Shown: piece by piece, positions 18,901-26,406 of the stretch
Layout: the number at the start of each line of letters is the position of its first letter
How positions within the stretch are numbered: the first letter of the stretch is position 1
Assembly (NCBI RefSeq): GCF_000685315.1
Contig: NZ_ARYM01000004.1
Location: 1-64,000 of the forward strand
Direction: 5' to 3'
DNA from: Hyphomonas polymorpha PS728
Lineage (GTDB): Bacteria > Pseudomonadota > Alphaproteobacteria > Caulobacterales > Hyphomonadaceae
Length of the DNA: 64,000 nucleotides
Translations under genes and position numbers: made by a program
Notes under the pieces: generated by a model
Told to the model about the DNA's origin: nothing
The model's input: only the letters and a program-made list of their open reading frames with translations
Database searches by the model: none

Positions 18901-20676
18901 GCCATCGGCGGTCTGCATCGACAGGGAGTGGATCCAGTAGACATCGGGAGCATCCTCGACAGGCTTCGTCAGAGGGCGGACGGGATAACCGGTCTCGAAA
19001 TCCACAAAGAGGCCGAGATTCTCGAACACGGGCACGCAGCGGGACAGCGGGATGGAGCCGGTGCGGGTGTAGATTTTCACACGCACCTTGGAAGGATCAT
19101 CCGTTTCCAGCCGGTAGGCCCGCGCCACGATGGGCTTGCCGGCGCTGAGGGCGGCCATGCAGGTGACATCCGACAGGGCTTCTTCCGGGGGGAAGGCTTC
19201 GCGGTAGGCGGCGTTGAAGGCGCCGATGAAGCTGCGCGCCCCTTCCCGGTCTGCGCCGGTCAGGCCCGAACTCATCAGCAGGTCACGGAAGCCCTGGTCC
19301 CAGGTGCGCGCCAGCTCGATGATGCGGCGCTCGATGTCTTCCGGGTCGGGCTCGGGATGATCCGGGCGCAGCGCAATCTCGAAATGCACGCGGGCGAGCG
19401 GGCCGGAATCGAAATAGGGCTGGAAGCTTTTCAGGTCGCCCTTGTAGGCCTCGGTCAGCAGCGCGCCGATGCGCTGGCGCAGGGCGGTGTCATAGGATTC
19501 GCGCGGCACAAAGACGAGCGCGGTGACGAACCGGTCAAACTCGTCGCGGCGCAGGAAGACGCGGGTGCGCGGGCGGCCGATGAGATGCAGCGCGCCCATG
19601 ATCATCGGGCCCAGGATGGTCGAGCGGGTCTGGAAGAGCTCGTCACGCGGCCAGGTCTCGATCAGGTTGGCGAGGGCCTTTTCGGTGTGGCCGCCAGGGG
19701 CAGCGCCCGACGCGGTCATGATCTTCTGCACGCGGCGGCGCACGAAGGGAATGGAGCGAGCCGTCTCGTCATAGGCCTCGGCCGTGAAGAGGCCGAGGAA
19801 GCGAACCTCGCCGTTGACGCGGCCTTCCTCGTCATACTTCTTCACGCCGATATAGTCGCACGGCACGCGGCGGTGGACCCGGCTCGGCAGGGTCGATTTG
19901 GCGATGATCAGCGGCACGGGCGATTGCAGGAACTCCCCGATCTCGCGCGTCAGCACGAGGGGCTCGCTGTCGCGGCTGAGGACATTGAGGTTTTCGTCGC
20001 GCAGGATGCCGAGATTGGAGCCTTCGACCATCAGCGGCTCGGCTGGCACGACCCGGCCTTTCGCGTCGGTTTCGAAGTCATACTCGCGCGCGCCGAGGAA
20101 GACGAAATGTTCCCGCGAGAGCCATTCGAGGAAGGCGACCGCCTCATCCCGCTCCGCAGACTGAATATGCGGCAGGCCGGAGATGCGTTTCATCTCGGCC
20201 CGCATCCGGGCGCGCATGGCGGCGTGGTCGGACACGGCGCGTTCGACATCGGCGAGGGTGGCGCGCACCCCCTCTTCCAGCAGCTTTGCCTCTTTCGAGG
20301 TGAGCAGCGCGGTGTGAACCTGGATGATCGAGACCATCCGCCCATCGGCCATGGTGACGACAGGGTGGAACAGGGTTTTCACCTCATGGCCCTGGGCGGC
20401 GCATTCCCCGAGCAGCGAATCAACAAGGAACGGCATGTCCGGCCCGGTGACCTGTAGCAGGCTGCGCGGCAGGGGCCCGCTGGCGCCTTCGGCTTTCACG
20501 GAAACGTGAACCGCGCGCGCGCCTGCCGGAACATCCTCGGCCCATTCCCACAGGCGCTTGGCCATCGCCTGGATGTCTGCCTCACTCAGGCCGGAGACAT
20601 CCTCCCGGGCAGCTTCCTGTAGAATCTGATCGAGAACCTGGCTGGCAGGTCCGTGGGCGGTGGTGGAACGGGGCAT
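15952..20676 (-). CDS. gdhZ: NAD-specific glutamate dehydrogenase, large (1,574-residue) type
   Basis: Oxidatively deaminates glutamate to 2-oxoglutarate with NAD. This very large class (~180 kDa) is shown by the N-terminal regulatory part (ACT-like, ~30-700: DMPFLVDSLLGECAAQGHEV, EHFVFLGAREYDFE), then the catalytic core with RFGPVARGGLRWSDRP, VGSKGGFYPKQL and the NAD-domain GVGDMSGDVFGNGMLLS. In Caulobacter the orthologue GdhZ also tunes FtsZ. ATG 20676 is chosen over an in-frame TTG at 20706. It is monocistronic; its leader contains competing hairpins (20792-20842). Confidence 0.95.
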   Translation of the reverse strand: MPRSTTAHGPASQVLDQILQEAAREDVSGLSEADIQAMAKRLWEWAEDVPAGARAVHVSVKAEGASGPLPRSLLQVTGPDMPFLVDSLLGECAAQGHEVKTLFHPVVTMADGRMVSIIQVHTALLTSKEAKLLEEGVRATLADVERAVSDHAAMRARMRAEMKRISGLPHIQSAERDEAVAFLEWLSREHFVFLGAREYDFETDAKGRVVPAEPLMVEGSNLGILRDENLNVLSRDSEPLVLTREIGEFLQSPVPLIIAKSTLPSRVHRRVPCDYIGVKKYDEEGRVNGEVRFLGLFTAEAYDETARSIPFVRRRVQKIMTASGAAPGGHTEKALANLIETWPRDELFQTRSTILGPMIMGALHLIGRPRTRVFLRRDEFDRFVTALVFVPRESYDTALRQRIGALLTEAYKGDLKSFQPYFDSGPLARVHFEIALRPDHPEPDPEDIERRIIELARTWDQGFRDLLMSSGLTGADREGARSFIGAFNAAYREAFPPEEALSDVTCMAALSAGKPIVARAYRLETDDPSKVRVKIYTRTGSIPLSRCVPVFENLGLFVDFETGYPVRPLTKPVEDAPDVYWIHSLSMQTADGSALALENIAHAFEQAFLAVWGGSAENDGFNKLVLVAGASWRQAALIRALASYRRQSGLDQPQEVQEAALARYPAVTRLLLDLFAARFDPEAHKSLDARKKAQAALVARFEDAMKDVVSLADDIVLRRLFHLVEAIQRTNFYQEDETGGVRPFISFKVASRELADLPEPKPFREIFMHSPKVEGVHLRFGPVARGGLRWSDRPSDYRTEVLGLVKAQQVKNAVIVPVGSKGGFYPKQLADRSDRDAWFESGRDAYKQFITALLGVTDNIIEGKVVHPPRTVIWDGEDPYLVVAADKGTATFSDTANAISLEKGHWLGDAFASGGSAGYDHKKMGITARGAWEAVKRHFREMGRDIQTEPFTVIGVGDMSGDVFGNGMLLSPEIRLVAAFNHMHIFLDPNPGDAKKNLAERERMFALPRSSWADYNTKLISKGGGIFERSAKSITLTPEIKSLAGISKDVVTPDELINALLKAEADLLWFGGIGTYVKAAHESHADVGDRANDGVRVNGRDLKAKVIGEGANLGMTQAARIEFALAGGRLNTDAIDNSAGVDSSDHEVNIKILAAEAIRLGALKEADRNPMLAQMTDDVARLVLTHNYDQTNTLTLAEATASEDHEALERVMVYLEERGVLNRPLEGLPSTQEMQARAAEGRPLTRPELAVLLAWSKIVLFDDIVASDLPDDPWFAEVLKGYFPSPIDGFGEALANHRLRREIIATIIANRSLDLGGPVAIQRLRELTGAAPAAVIRGVEAARAVLDIAGFRKEVFALDNKVAADLQTELQIEAVQAVSEAAAWFIRVLPDKSTGDAVSLTYAPLNELKAALSSIQTAYPAARIERSARAFMKRGAPEALARWASAMNYFAQGLVVTDIAAHSGRKVAEAGATFYQVGDALRLDRLRTSAREGLAHAPYWDRVAGRRLISELVRLQASVSEEALSAGGVEAWLETRSEGRKQLLATLGALGKDREWSFAKFALSTDAVRQFMGR

Positions 20677-20791
20677 GGAAACGACTCTTGCTCGAAAACC
20701 GGTCAAACACCGGGTCTACCCGCCCTAAGGGAAGGCATCAAGAAACATGTTCCGAATGAAACGGTTGTGCAGATTCAGGAAGCTGGGGAGA

Positions 20792-20842
20792 CGGGCCCGA
20801 AAACAAGCGGGCCCGCCAGACGGGGACATGTCCGGCGGGCCC
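20792..20842 (-). promoter_or_regulatory. Competing hairpins in the gdhZ leader
   Basis: Read in the gdhZ direction, segment A (20842-20834) pairs perfectly over 9 bp with B (20817-20809), and their loop contains the perfect 10-base palindrome GGACATGTCC (20824-20833). B can instead pair with C (20799-20792) through CGGGCCCG. A:B is followed by GCTTGTTTT, a modest U-tract, so A:B can act as a terminator and B:C as its antiterminator. The region is 115-165 bases upstream of the gdhZ ATG. The pairings are seen; attenuation is inference. Confidence 0.4.
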
Positions 20843-21024
20843 TACAGGCAAATTCCGCAGGCTGGGTGGGGGGACGCACGCGGAAGCCTGATCTTGTTTT
20901 ATGTTGTTTGTGACGGCGGCAAATCAACTACAATCCGACGCCACAAACGTTAATTTTCAGTAGTGCGGCAAACCGGAATCAATTGCCATACAGCCTAAAC
21001 CCGGTCCGCATGTAACATTTCAAT

Positions 21025-21044
21025 GGCGGGTTGGCTAGCCCGCC
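21025..21044 (-). terminator. Hairpin after the AI-2E transporter gene
   Basis: GGCGGGCTAGCCAACCCGCC on the minus strand folds into a stem of six GC pairs, extendable to eight with a G-U, and a 4-base loop, 6 bases after the stop at 21051. No clear U-run follows, so it is a weak terminator call. Confidence 0.4.
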
Positions 21045-21050
21045 CGTCAG

Positions 21051-22142
21051 TCAGATTGCTTCCCCTTCTTTCAGCGCGCCGCCCTTGGGTTTGCCATCTG
21101 CCGACAGCAGGATGGCGATCCATCTTGTGTGCGGGGACTGGGCAAAGAGAATCATCATCAGCACAGTCAGCGGGGCGGACAGAAACATGCCGGGAATGCC
21201 CCAGATGACGCCCCATATGGCCAGCGCCAGCAGAACCACGAGGGCCGAGAGGTTAAGCGAATCACCCATCATTCGCGGCTGCACGAAATTGCCGATCGAG
21301 AACTGCCAGAAGCTGACCACCGCAAAGACGATGGCGGCATAGATGTAGGATTCCTGCAGCGCCACATCGGGTACCCATCCGGGTACCCCAGGCTGGACCA
21401 GGGCAAACAGCGGCGGCACCATCGCTGCGACAATAGAGCCCACGGTCGGGATATAGTTCAGCACGAAGATCAGCGCCGAGAGGAACAAGGCATTCTGCAC
21501 GCCCAGTGCCAATAGCGAGATATAGGTGAGCAGAGTGATCAGCGCGGAGATGACCGTCTGCGTCCAGAGGTATTTCTCGATGGCGAGGCGGGCGTCATTG
21601 CCGATCCGGCGGACCGCTTCGCGGCGCTGCGGCTCAGGGAAGATGTTGTCGAGCTTCTGGGTCCACATCGACTGGGCGGTGAACAGGAAGGCGACATAGA
21701 TCAGGATCAGCACGATATCGCCGGACAGACCGCTGACGGAATTGGCGATGGTGGCGAAGAAGCGCTGGCCGCCCTGGTCGAACACCAGATGGGTGAGCGT
21801 CGGGGCGTCCTGCAGATGGGCAACGGAATAGATATCGGCAATCAGGCCGTTGATCTTCTCTTCATAGTCTGCGCCGTCGCGGCCAAACTCGGCCACGCCA
21901 TTGGCCATCAGCGCGATGAAGCCGACAAAGCCGCCCACCACCAGCAACACCGCCAGGATACGCGCCAGGCCAATATGGATGGTGCGCGAGGCATTGTTGA
22001 TGACGGTGCCGAAGCCCTCGATGATCAGGAAGAGGAAGACGGCCATGGCGAAGGTGGCCAGGATATCCCGGCCCAGATAGAGAAGCGCGATGATCACGCC
22101 TGTGGCGATGATCCAGATGCCGGTCTTGGTGGCGCTGCCCAT
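21051..22142 (-). CDS. AI-2E family transporter (PerM/YdiK-like permease)
   Basis: A 363-residue inner-membrane protein with about eight hydrophobic segments: paired helices at the N-terminus (IWIIATGVIIALLYLG, FAMAVFLFLIIEGFG), one after residue 60 (ILAVLLVVGGFVGFIALMA), and a C-terminal group (ISALITLLTYISLLALGV, ALIFVLNYIPTVGSIVAAM). The FVLNYIPTVGSIVA and LWGVIWGIPGMFLSAPLT-like IWGVIWGIPGMFLSAPLTV motifs are family marks. Members export autoinducer-2 or act as Na+/H+ antiporters; which applies here is unknown. It is divergent from the HerA-like gene. Confidence 0.88.
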   Translation of the reverse strand: MGSATKTGIWIIATGVIIALLYLGRDILATFAMAVFLFLIIEGFGTVINNASRTIHIGLARILAVLLVVGGFVGFIALMANGVAEFGRDGADYEEKINGLIADIYSVAHLQDAPTLTHLVFDQGGQRFFATIANSVSGLSGDIVLILIYVAFLFTAQSMWTQKLDNIFPEPQRREAVRRIGNDARLAIEKYLWTQTVISALITLLTYISLLALGVQNALFLSALIFVLNYIPTVGSIVAAMVPPLFALVQPGVPGWVPDVALQESYIYAAIVFAVVSFWQFSIGNFVQPRMMGDSLNLSALVVLLALAIWGVIWGIPGMFLSAPLTVLMMILFAQSPHTRWIAILLSADGKPKGGALKEGEAI

Positions 22143-22293
22143 TTACTGCTCCGATTGAATGTGAGCCGTCAGGGTGGGGCGGCGCCCCTTCCCCGTCAAG
22201 CGGGAGAAACCTGCGCGGCATAGCTTGCTGAAATCTGCGGAACAGCTAGCCTCATCGCCTTGATTTCAGACCATATCAGCAAGGGGCGGCGGC

Positions 22294-23859
22294 ATGAGCG
22301 AGACAATCTTCCTGGGGGGCGCAGACGCCGATGGCGCCGGCACGCCGGACGACGCCCAGTCGCTGATCCTGAAAGTGGCCAACCGGCATGGCCTGGTTGC
22401 CGGCGCCACCGGCACCGGCAAGACCGTGACCCTGCAGGTGATGGCGCAGGCCTTTGCCGATGCCGGCGTTCCGGTGTTCGCTGCCGATGTGAAAGGCGAC
22501 CTTTCGGGCATCGCCTTTCCCGGCACGGAAACCCACAAGGCGCATGCCTCCTTCACCAGCCGGGCGGAAGCCATCGGCATGGGCCCGCTAAGCTATCATC
22601 CCGCGCCGGTGATCTTCTGGGACGTGTTCGGCGAGAAGGGCCACCCCATCCGCGCCACGATTGCCGAGATGGGCCCGGTGCTGCTCTCGCGCCTGATGGG
22701 GCTGACCGCCGTGCAGGAAGGCATTCTCAACATTGCCTTTCAGTATGCGGACGACCGCTGCGTGGATGACCCCGATTTCCGCATTCTGGACCTGAAGGAC
22801 CTGCGCAAGCTGCTGGCGCATCTGGGCGAGCCTGGCATCCGCGAGGAGGTGAGCCGCAAGTATGGCAATGTGGCGCCCGCTTCGCTGGCCGCCGTGCAGC
22901 GTGAATTGCTGGTGCTGGAGCGCGCCGGGGCGGAGAGCTTTTTCGGCGAGCCGGCACTGGAGCTGGCAGACTTCATGCGCACGACCCGTGACGGGCGCGG
23001 CTATGTGAACATTCTGGACGCGACCAAGCTGATTAACAGCCCGAAACTCTATTCCACCTTCCTGCTGTGGCTGCTGTCGGAACTGTTCGAGCAGCTGCCC
23101 GAGATTGGCGACCCGGAAAAACCGCGCCTCGTCTTCTTCTTCGACGAGGCCCATCTTCTGTTCACGGACACTCCGCCTGCCCTGCTGCAGAAGATCGAGC
23201 AGGTGGTGCGCCTTATCCGCTCGAAAGGGGTGGGGGTGTATTTCGTGACGCAGAACCCGCGCGATGTGCCCGAAAGCGTGCTGGCCCAGCTTGGCAACCG
23301 GGTGCAGCACGCGCTGCGCGCTTATACGCCGATGGAGCAGAAAGCGGTGAAGTCTGCCGCGGCCTCCTTCCGGCCCAACCCTGCCTTCAAGACCGAGACC
23401 GTGATCACCGAGCTCGGCGTGGGCGAAGCGCTGGTTTCAACCCTCGACGCCAAGGGCACGCCATCTGTCGTGCAGCGCACGCTGATCCGCCCGCCTGCCT
23501 CGCGCCTTGGCCCGGTGACCGATGCCGAGCGCGCCGAGATCAACAAGGCAAGCCCGCTCTTTGGCCGGTATGACAAGATGGTGGACCGGGAGTCTGCCTA
23601 TGAAATCCTGACCAAGAAGGAAGCCGAAGCCGCCAAGGTTGCCGAGAAGGCCAGGCTGGCGGCAGAGAAGGAAAAGGAAGCGACCGCCAAGGCCAAGACC
23701 GCTGCCAAGGCCCCGGCCAAGGGGCGCGCCACCACAGCCAGCCGCTCGCGCCGGATGACGCCCACCGAGCGCGCCACCAACACCGCCGCCACCACAATCA
23801 GCCGCGAAGTTACCCGCTACATCCTGCGCGGCATTTTCGGGAACATGAAAAAGAAATGA
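22294..23859 (+). CDS. HerA/VirB4-like ATPase, DUF853 (YjgR) family
   Basis: A 521-residue cytoplasmic P-loop ATPase. Walker A is GATGTGKTVTLQ at ~38, Walker B VFFFDEAHLLF at ~285, and the sensor FVTQNPRDVP and arginine region LGNRVQHALRAYTPMEQKA follow, as in the HerA-FtsK group. The family YjgR/DUF853 has no settled role; DNA or protein translocation is inferred from relatives. The C-terminal ~90 residues are a charged Lys/Ala/Glu helix (AEAAKVAEKARLAAEKEKEA) followed by a basic stretch. ATG 22294 has an AAGGGG SD. The stop overlaps the next start by 4 bases. Confidence 0.88.
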   Translation: MSETIFLGGADADGAGTPDDAQSLILKVANRHGLVAGATGTGKTVTLQVMAQAFADAGVPVFAADVKGDLSGIAFPGTETHKAHASFTSRAEAIGMGPLSYHPAPVIFWDVFGEKGHPIRATIAEMGPVLLSRLMGLTAVQEGILNIAFQYADDRCVDDPDFRILDLKDLRKLLAHLGEPGIREEVSRKYGNVAPASLAAVQRELLVLERAGAESFFGEPALELADFMRTTRDGRGYVNILDATKLINSPKLYSTFLLWLLSELFEQLPEIGDPEKPRLVFFFDEAHLLFTDTPPALLQKIEQVVRLIRSKGVGVYFVTQNPRDVPESVLAQLGNRVQHALRAYTPMEQKAVKSAAASFRPNPAFKTETVITELGVGEALVSTLDAKGTPSVVQRTLIRPPASRLGPVTDAERAEINKASPLFGRYDKMVDRESAYEILTKKEAEAAKVAEKARLAAEKEKEATAKAKTAAKAPAKGRATTASRSRRMTPTERATNTAATTISREVTRYILRGIFGNMKKK

Positions 23860-24056
23860 GACAGATCGCGCTCGCCCTTGCCGCCGCTGCCGTGCTTTCC
23901 GCCTGCGCCAGCGCCCCGAATGATGGCTGGACCGCCCGGGAGGGGGCCATGCCCTACGAATCCGCCCGCGCCGCCTGCCAGCAGATCAGCTATGGCATCC
24001 AGGTGAACTACATCAATTGCATGGCCGGACGCGGCTGGGTGAAGACGAAGAAGTAA
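23856..24056 (+). CDS. Small lipoprotein, 66 residues
   Basis: A short gene whose ATG overlaps the stop of the HerA-like ATPase (ATGA). MRQIALALAAAAVLSAC is a textbook lipoprotein signal with an LSAC lipobox, Cys near residue 17. The mature ~50 residues contain two more Cys (AACQQISYG and NCMAGRGW), which could form a disulfide in the periplasm. I do not recognise the family, though the CMAGRGW ending resembles small lipoproteins of Proteobacteria. Translational coupling suggests a link to the ATPase that is not understood. Confidence 0.7.
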   Translation: MRQIALALAAAAVLSACASAPNDGWTAREGAMPYESARAACQQISYGIQVNYINCMAGRGWVKTKK

Positions 24057-24158
24057 GCGGCGCAGCCCTCCCCCCGCGTCAGGAGTGGCGAAACGGGCAC
24101 ACCTCTCCTATAGTCAAGGGGATGGCTCAATAAGCTGCGCCCAAGGGAGGCCCTACTG

Positions 24159-25589
24159 ATGCAACAATATCTCAAATTCTATATCGATGGCGAATGGGTT
24201 GATCCGGTAACGCCGCGCACCCTGGAAGTCGAAAACCCCGCCACGGAAGAGAACTTCGCTGTCATCTCCATCGGCTCTGCCGCGGATGTGGACAAGGCTG
24301 TTGCCGCCGCCAAGCGCGCCTTCCCGAGCTTCTCGCAGACCAGCGTGGAATACCGCGCCGACCTGCTCGACAAGATCACCGCCGGCCTGCAGAAGCGGAT
24401 GCCCGACCTGGCCAAGGCGATCTCCGAGGAGATGGGCGCGCCGATGTGGCTGGCCAACGCCGCCCAGGTGCCGTCGGGCCTCGGCCATTTCGCCACCACC
24501 GCCGCCCTCCTGCGCGAATACAAATGGGAAGAGCTGAAAGGCTCCACCCTGCTGCGCAAGGAGCCGATTGGCGTGTGCGCGTTTATCACGCCCTGGAACT
24601 GGCCGCTGAACCAGATCGCCTGTAAAGTTGCCCCGGCAATCGCGGCGGGCTGCACCATGGTGCTGAAGCCTTCGGAAATTGCCCCGCTCGACGCGATGAT
24701 CTTTGCCGAAGTGCTGCATGAGGCCGGCGTGCCCAAGGGCGTGTTCAACCTTGTGAACGGCGACGGCCCGGGCGTTGGCTCGGCGATGTCGTCCCACCCC
24801 GACGTGGACATGGTGTCCTTCACCGGTTCGACGCGCGCCGGCGTGCTGGTGGCCCAGGCCGCTGCCCCGACCGTCAAGCGCGTGGCCCAGGAACTTGGCG
24901 GCAAGAGCCCGAATATTGTTCTGCCTACGGCCGATCTGCAGAAAGCCGTTTCCAGCGGCATCATGAACATGATGACCAATTCGGGCCAGAGCTGTAACGC
25001 CCCTTCGCGGATGTTCGTGCAGAAGGATCAGCAGGACCAGGCCATCGCAATTGCCAAGGCCACCGCCGAAGCCGTGAAGGTTGCCAATCCGGCCGACGCC
25101 CCTCCCGGCGCCATTGGCCCGATCTCCAACGGCAACCAGTATCAGAAGGTTCAGGACCTGATCCAGAAAGGCATCGAAGAGGGCGCAACCCTCGTTGCCG
25201 GTGGTCCTGGCCGCCCCGAAGGCTTCAACAAGGGCTATTTCGCCCGGCCGACCGTGTTTGCCAACGTCACCAATGACATGACCATCGCGCGCGAGGAAAT
25301 CTTCGGGCCGGTGCTCGTCATGATTCCTTATGACACCGTCGACGACGCGGTCGAAATGGCCAATGACACCGTTTACGGTCTCGCCGGCTATGTTCAGGGC
25401 CCGGAAAAGGAAGCCAACGAGATCGCCAACCGCATCCGCGCTGGCCAGATCCTCGTCAATGGCGCGCGCCCTGACTTCACCGCGCCGTTTGGCGGCTATG
25501 GCCAGTCCGGCAACGGCCGCGAATGGGGCGAGCATGGCTTTGAGGAGTTCCTCGAAGTCAAAGCCGTGATCGGCTACAAAACCGCCTGA
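24159..25589 (+). CDS. Aldehyde dehydrogenase family protein (NAD(P)-dependent)
   Basis: 476 residues, oxidising an aldehyde to its acid. It shows CAFITPWNWPLNQIACKVAPA, the coenzyme FTGSTRAG loop, the general base in QELGGKSPNIV and the nucleophile C279 in NSGQSCNAPSR, then EEIFGPVLVM. ATG 24159 follows an AGGGAGG SD. It is monocistronic and ends in a strong terminator. Substrate cannot be read from sequence; fatty, betaine-like and aromatic aldehydes are all possible. Confidence 0.92.
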   Translation: MQQYLKFYIDGEWVDPVTPRTLEVENPATEENFAVISIGSAADVDKAVAAAKRAFPSFSQTSVEYRADLLDKITAGLQKRMPDLAKAISEEMGAPMWLANAAQVPSGLGHFATTAALLREYKWEELKGSTLLRKEPIGVCAFITPWNWPLNQIACKVAPAIAAGCTMVLKPSEIAPLDAMIFAEVLHEAGVPKGVFNLVNGDGPGVGSAMSSHPDVDMVSFTGSTRAGVLVAQAAAPTVKRVAQELGGKSPNIVLPTADLQKAVSSGIMNMMTNSGQSCNAPSRMFVQKDQQDQAIAIAKATAEAVKVANPADAPPGAIGPISNGNQYQKVQDLIQKGIEEGATLVAGGPGRPEGFNKGYFARPTVFANVTNDMTIAREEIFGPVLVMIPYDTVDDAVEMANDTVYGLAGYVQGPEKEANEIANRIRAGQILVNGARPDFTAPFGGYGQSGNGREWGEHGFEEFLEVKAVIGYKTA

Positions 25590-25617
25590 TCTCTGCGGTT
25601 TTTCGCAAGTTTGATGG

Positions 25618-25648
25618 AACGGCAGCCCCCCGGCTGCCGTTTCTTTTT
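25618..25648 (+). terminator. Intrinsic terminator after the aldehyde dehydrogenase gene
   Basis: AACGGCAGCC (25618-25627) pairs perfectly with GGCTGCCGTT (25632-25641) around a CCCC loop, followed by TCTTTTT. It is 28 bases after the stop and is the clearest terminator in this part of the window. Confidence 0.92.
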
Positions 25649-25773
25649 GACTGCCCACGGCATCGTGATCGCCGGGCGCCTGCGTCACGTTGTTGTGAAC
25701 TTGCGTGTTGGCTGGCGTTCATCTTCGTGGAGTCACACTATATAGTGGAAAAGAAACTCTTGGAGGCCGTGCC

Positions 25774-26346
25774 ATGAAACGCCTTAGCCTTGCCGCAGCT
25801 GTCGCCGCGCTCGCCTTTACGGCGGCCTGCGCCACGGCAACCCCCTATCAGCCTGCGACCGTCTCTGATCGCGGCTATTCGGAAATGAAGATCGAGGACA
25901 ACCGCTTCCAGGTGGAGTTCTCGGGGAACTCGCTGACCGACCGGAAGACGGTGGAGACCTATCTGCTGTTCCGGGCCGCCGAGCTGACCAAACAGAACGG
26001 ATATGACCATTTCCGCGTGGTGCGCCGGGACACCGACGCCAATACGCGCGTGATCCCCTCGGGCGCAGGCTATTCGCCCTATTATGATCACTTCTATCTG
26101 AACTACCGCTATTTCGGCCCGCGCGCAGGGTATTTCTACGATCCCTATCGCAGCGTGCGCTACAGCCGGTACAGCTTCTATGATCCCTTCTGGGACGGCC
26201 CGATGAGCTATCGGGAACAGACAAGCTATATCGCCAGCGCCGAGATCGTGATGGGCAAAGGCGCCAAGCCCGATGATGTGGCCTTCTTCGATGCCGATCA
26301 GGTGATCTTCAACCTGGCCGGTCAGATCCAGCGCACCGCGCCGTAA
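25774..26346 (+). CDS. Lipoprotein of the CC0125/CC1285 type
   Basis: 190 residues from ATG 25774, which has a GGAGG SD 8 bases upstream. The signal MKRLSLAAAVAALAFTAAC has a TAAC lipobox. The mature protein opens with TPYQPATVSDRGYSEMKIEDNRFQVEF and continues with GNSLTDRKTVETYLLFRAAEL, the recognisable start of this alphaproteobacterial family. A Tyr/Arg-rich middle (YFYDPYRSVRYSRYSFYDP) is typical. Function is unknown; an outer-membrane or periplasmic location is expected. An upstream frame from 25705 would hide the signal peptide and is not favoured. Confidence 0.85.
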   Translation: MKRLSLAAAVAALAFTAACATATPYQPATVSDRGYSEMKIEDNRFQVEFSGNSLTDRKTVETYLLFRAAELTKQNGYDHFRVVRRDTDANTRVIPSGAGYSPYYDHFYLNYRYFGPRAGYFYDPYRSVRYSRYSFYDPFWDGPMSYREQTSYIASAEIVMGKGAKPDDVAFFDADQVIFNLAGQIQRTAP

Positions 26347-26382
26347 GGGCGCGGGCCTGAAGCCCCCTTGCCGGAATGATGA

Positions 26383-26406
26383 GAGGGCGCCTTACGGGGC
26401 GCCCTC
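26383..26406. terminator. Shared hairpin between convergent genes
   Basis: GAGGGCGCC (26383-26391) pairs with GGCGCCCTC (26398-26406). It overlaps the TAA of the sugar dehydrogenase gene and lies 37 bases after the lipoprotein stop. No T-run follows on either strand, so it may serve as a weak bidirectional terminator. Confidence 0.45.

Larger units (their letters stand above)
20677..21050. other. 374-base gap between gdhZ and the AI-2E gene
   Basis: No gene is supported here. It holds, in the gdhZ direction, a short terminator-like hairpin right after the AI-2E stop, an inverted pair CACAAAC/GTTTGTG at 20942-20948 and 20906-20912, and the competing GC hairpins at 20792-20842. A possible minus-strand promoter (TTGATT, 17 bases, ACATAA, roughly 20899-20927) lies between the two CACAAAC arms; this is a weak call. 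Confidence 0.4.

Noticed and set aside
18346-20457. A 703-codon plus-strand frame over gdhZ
   Set aside because: Antisense shadow: the minus-strand GdhZ motifs are complete and the frame has no SD or motif.
25690-25740. An EcfG-type promoter upstream of the lipoprotein gene (TGAAC, 15 bases, CGTT)
   Set aside because: The -35 differs from GGAAC and the spacer is short of 16-17 bases, so the match is not better than chance.
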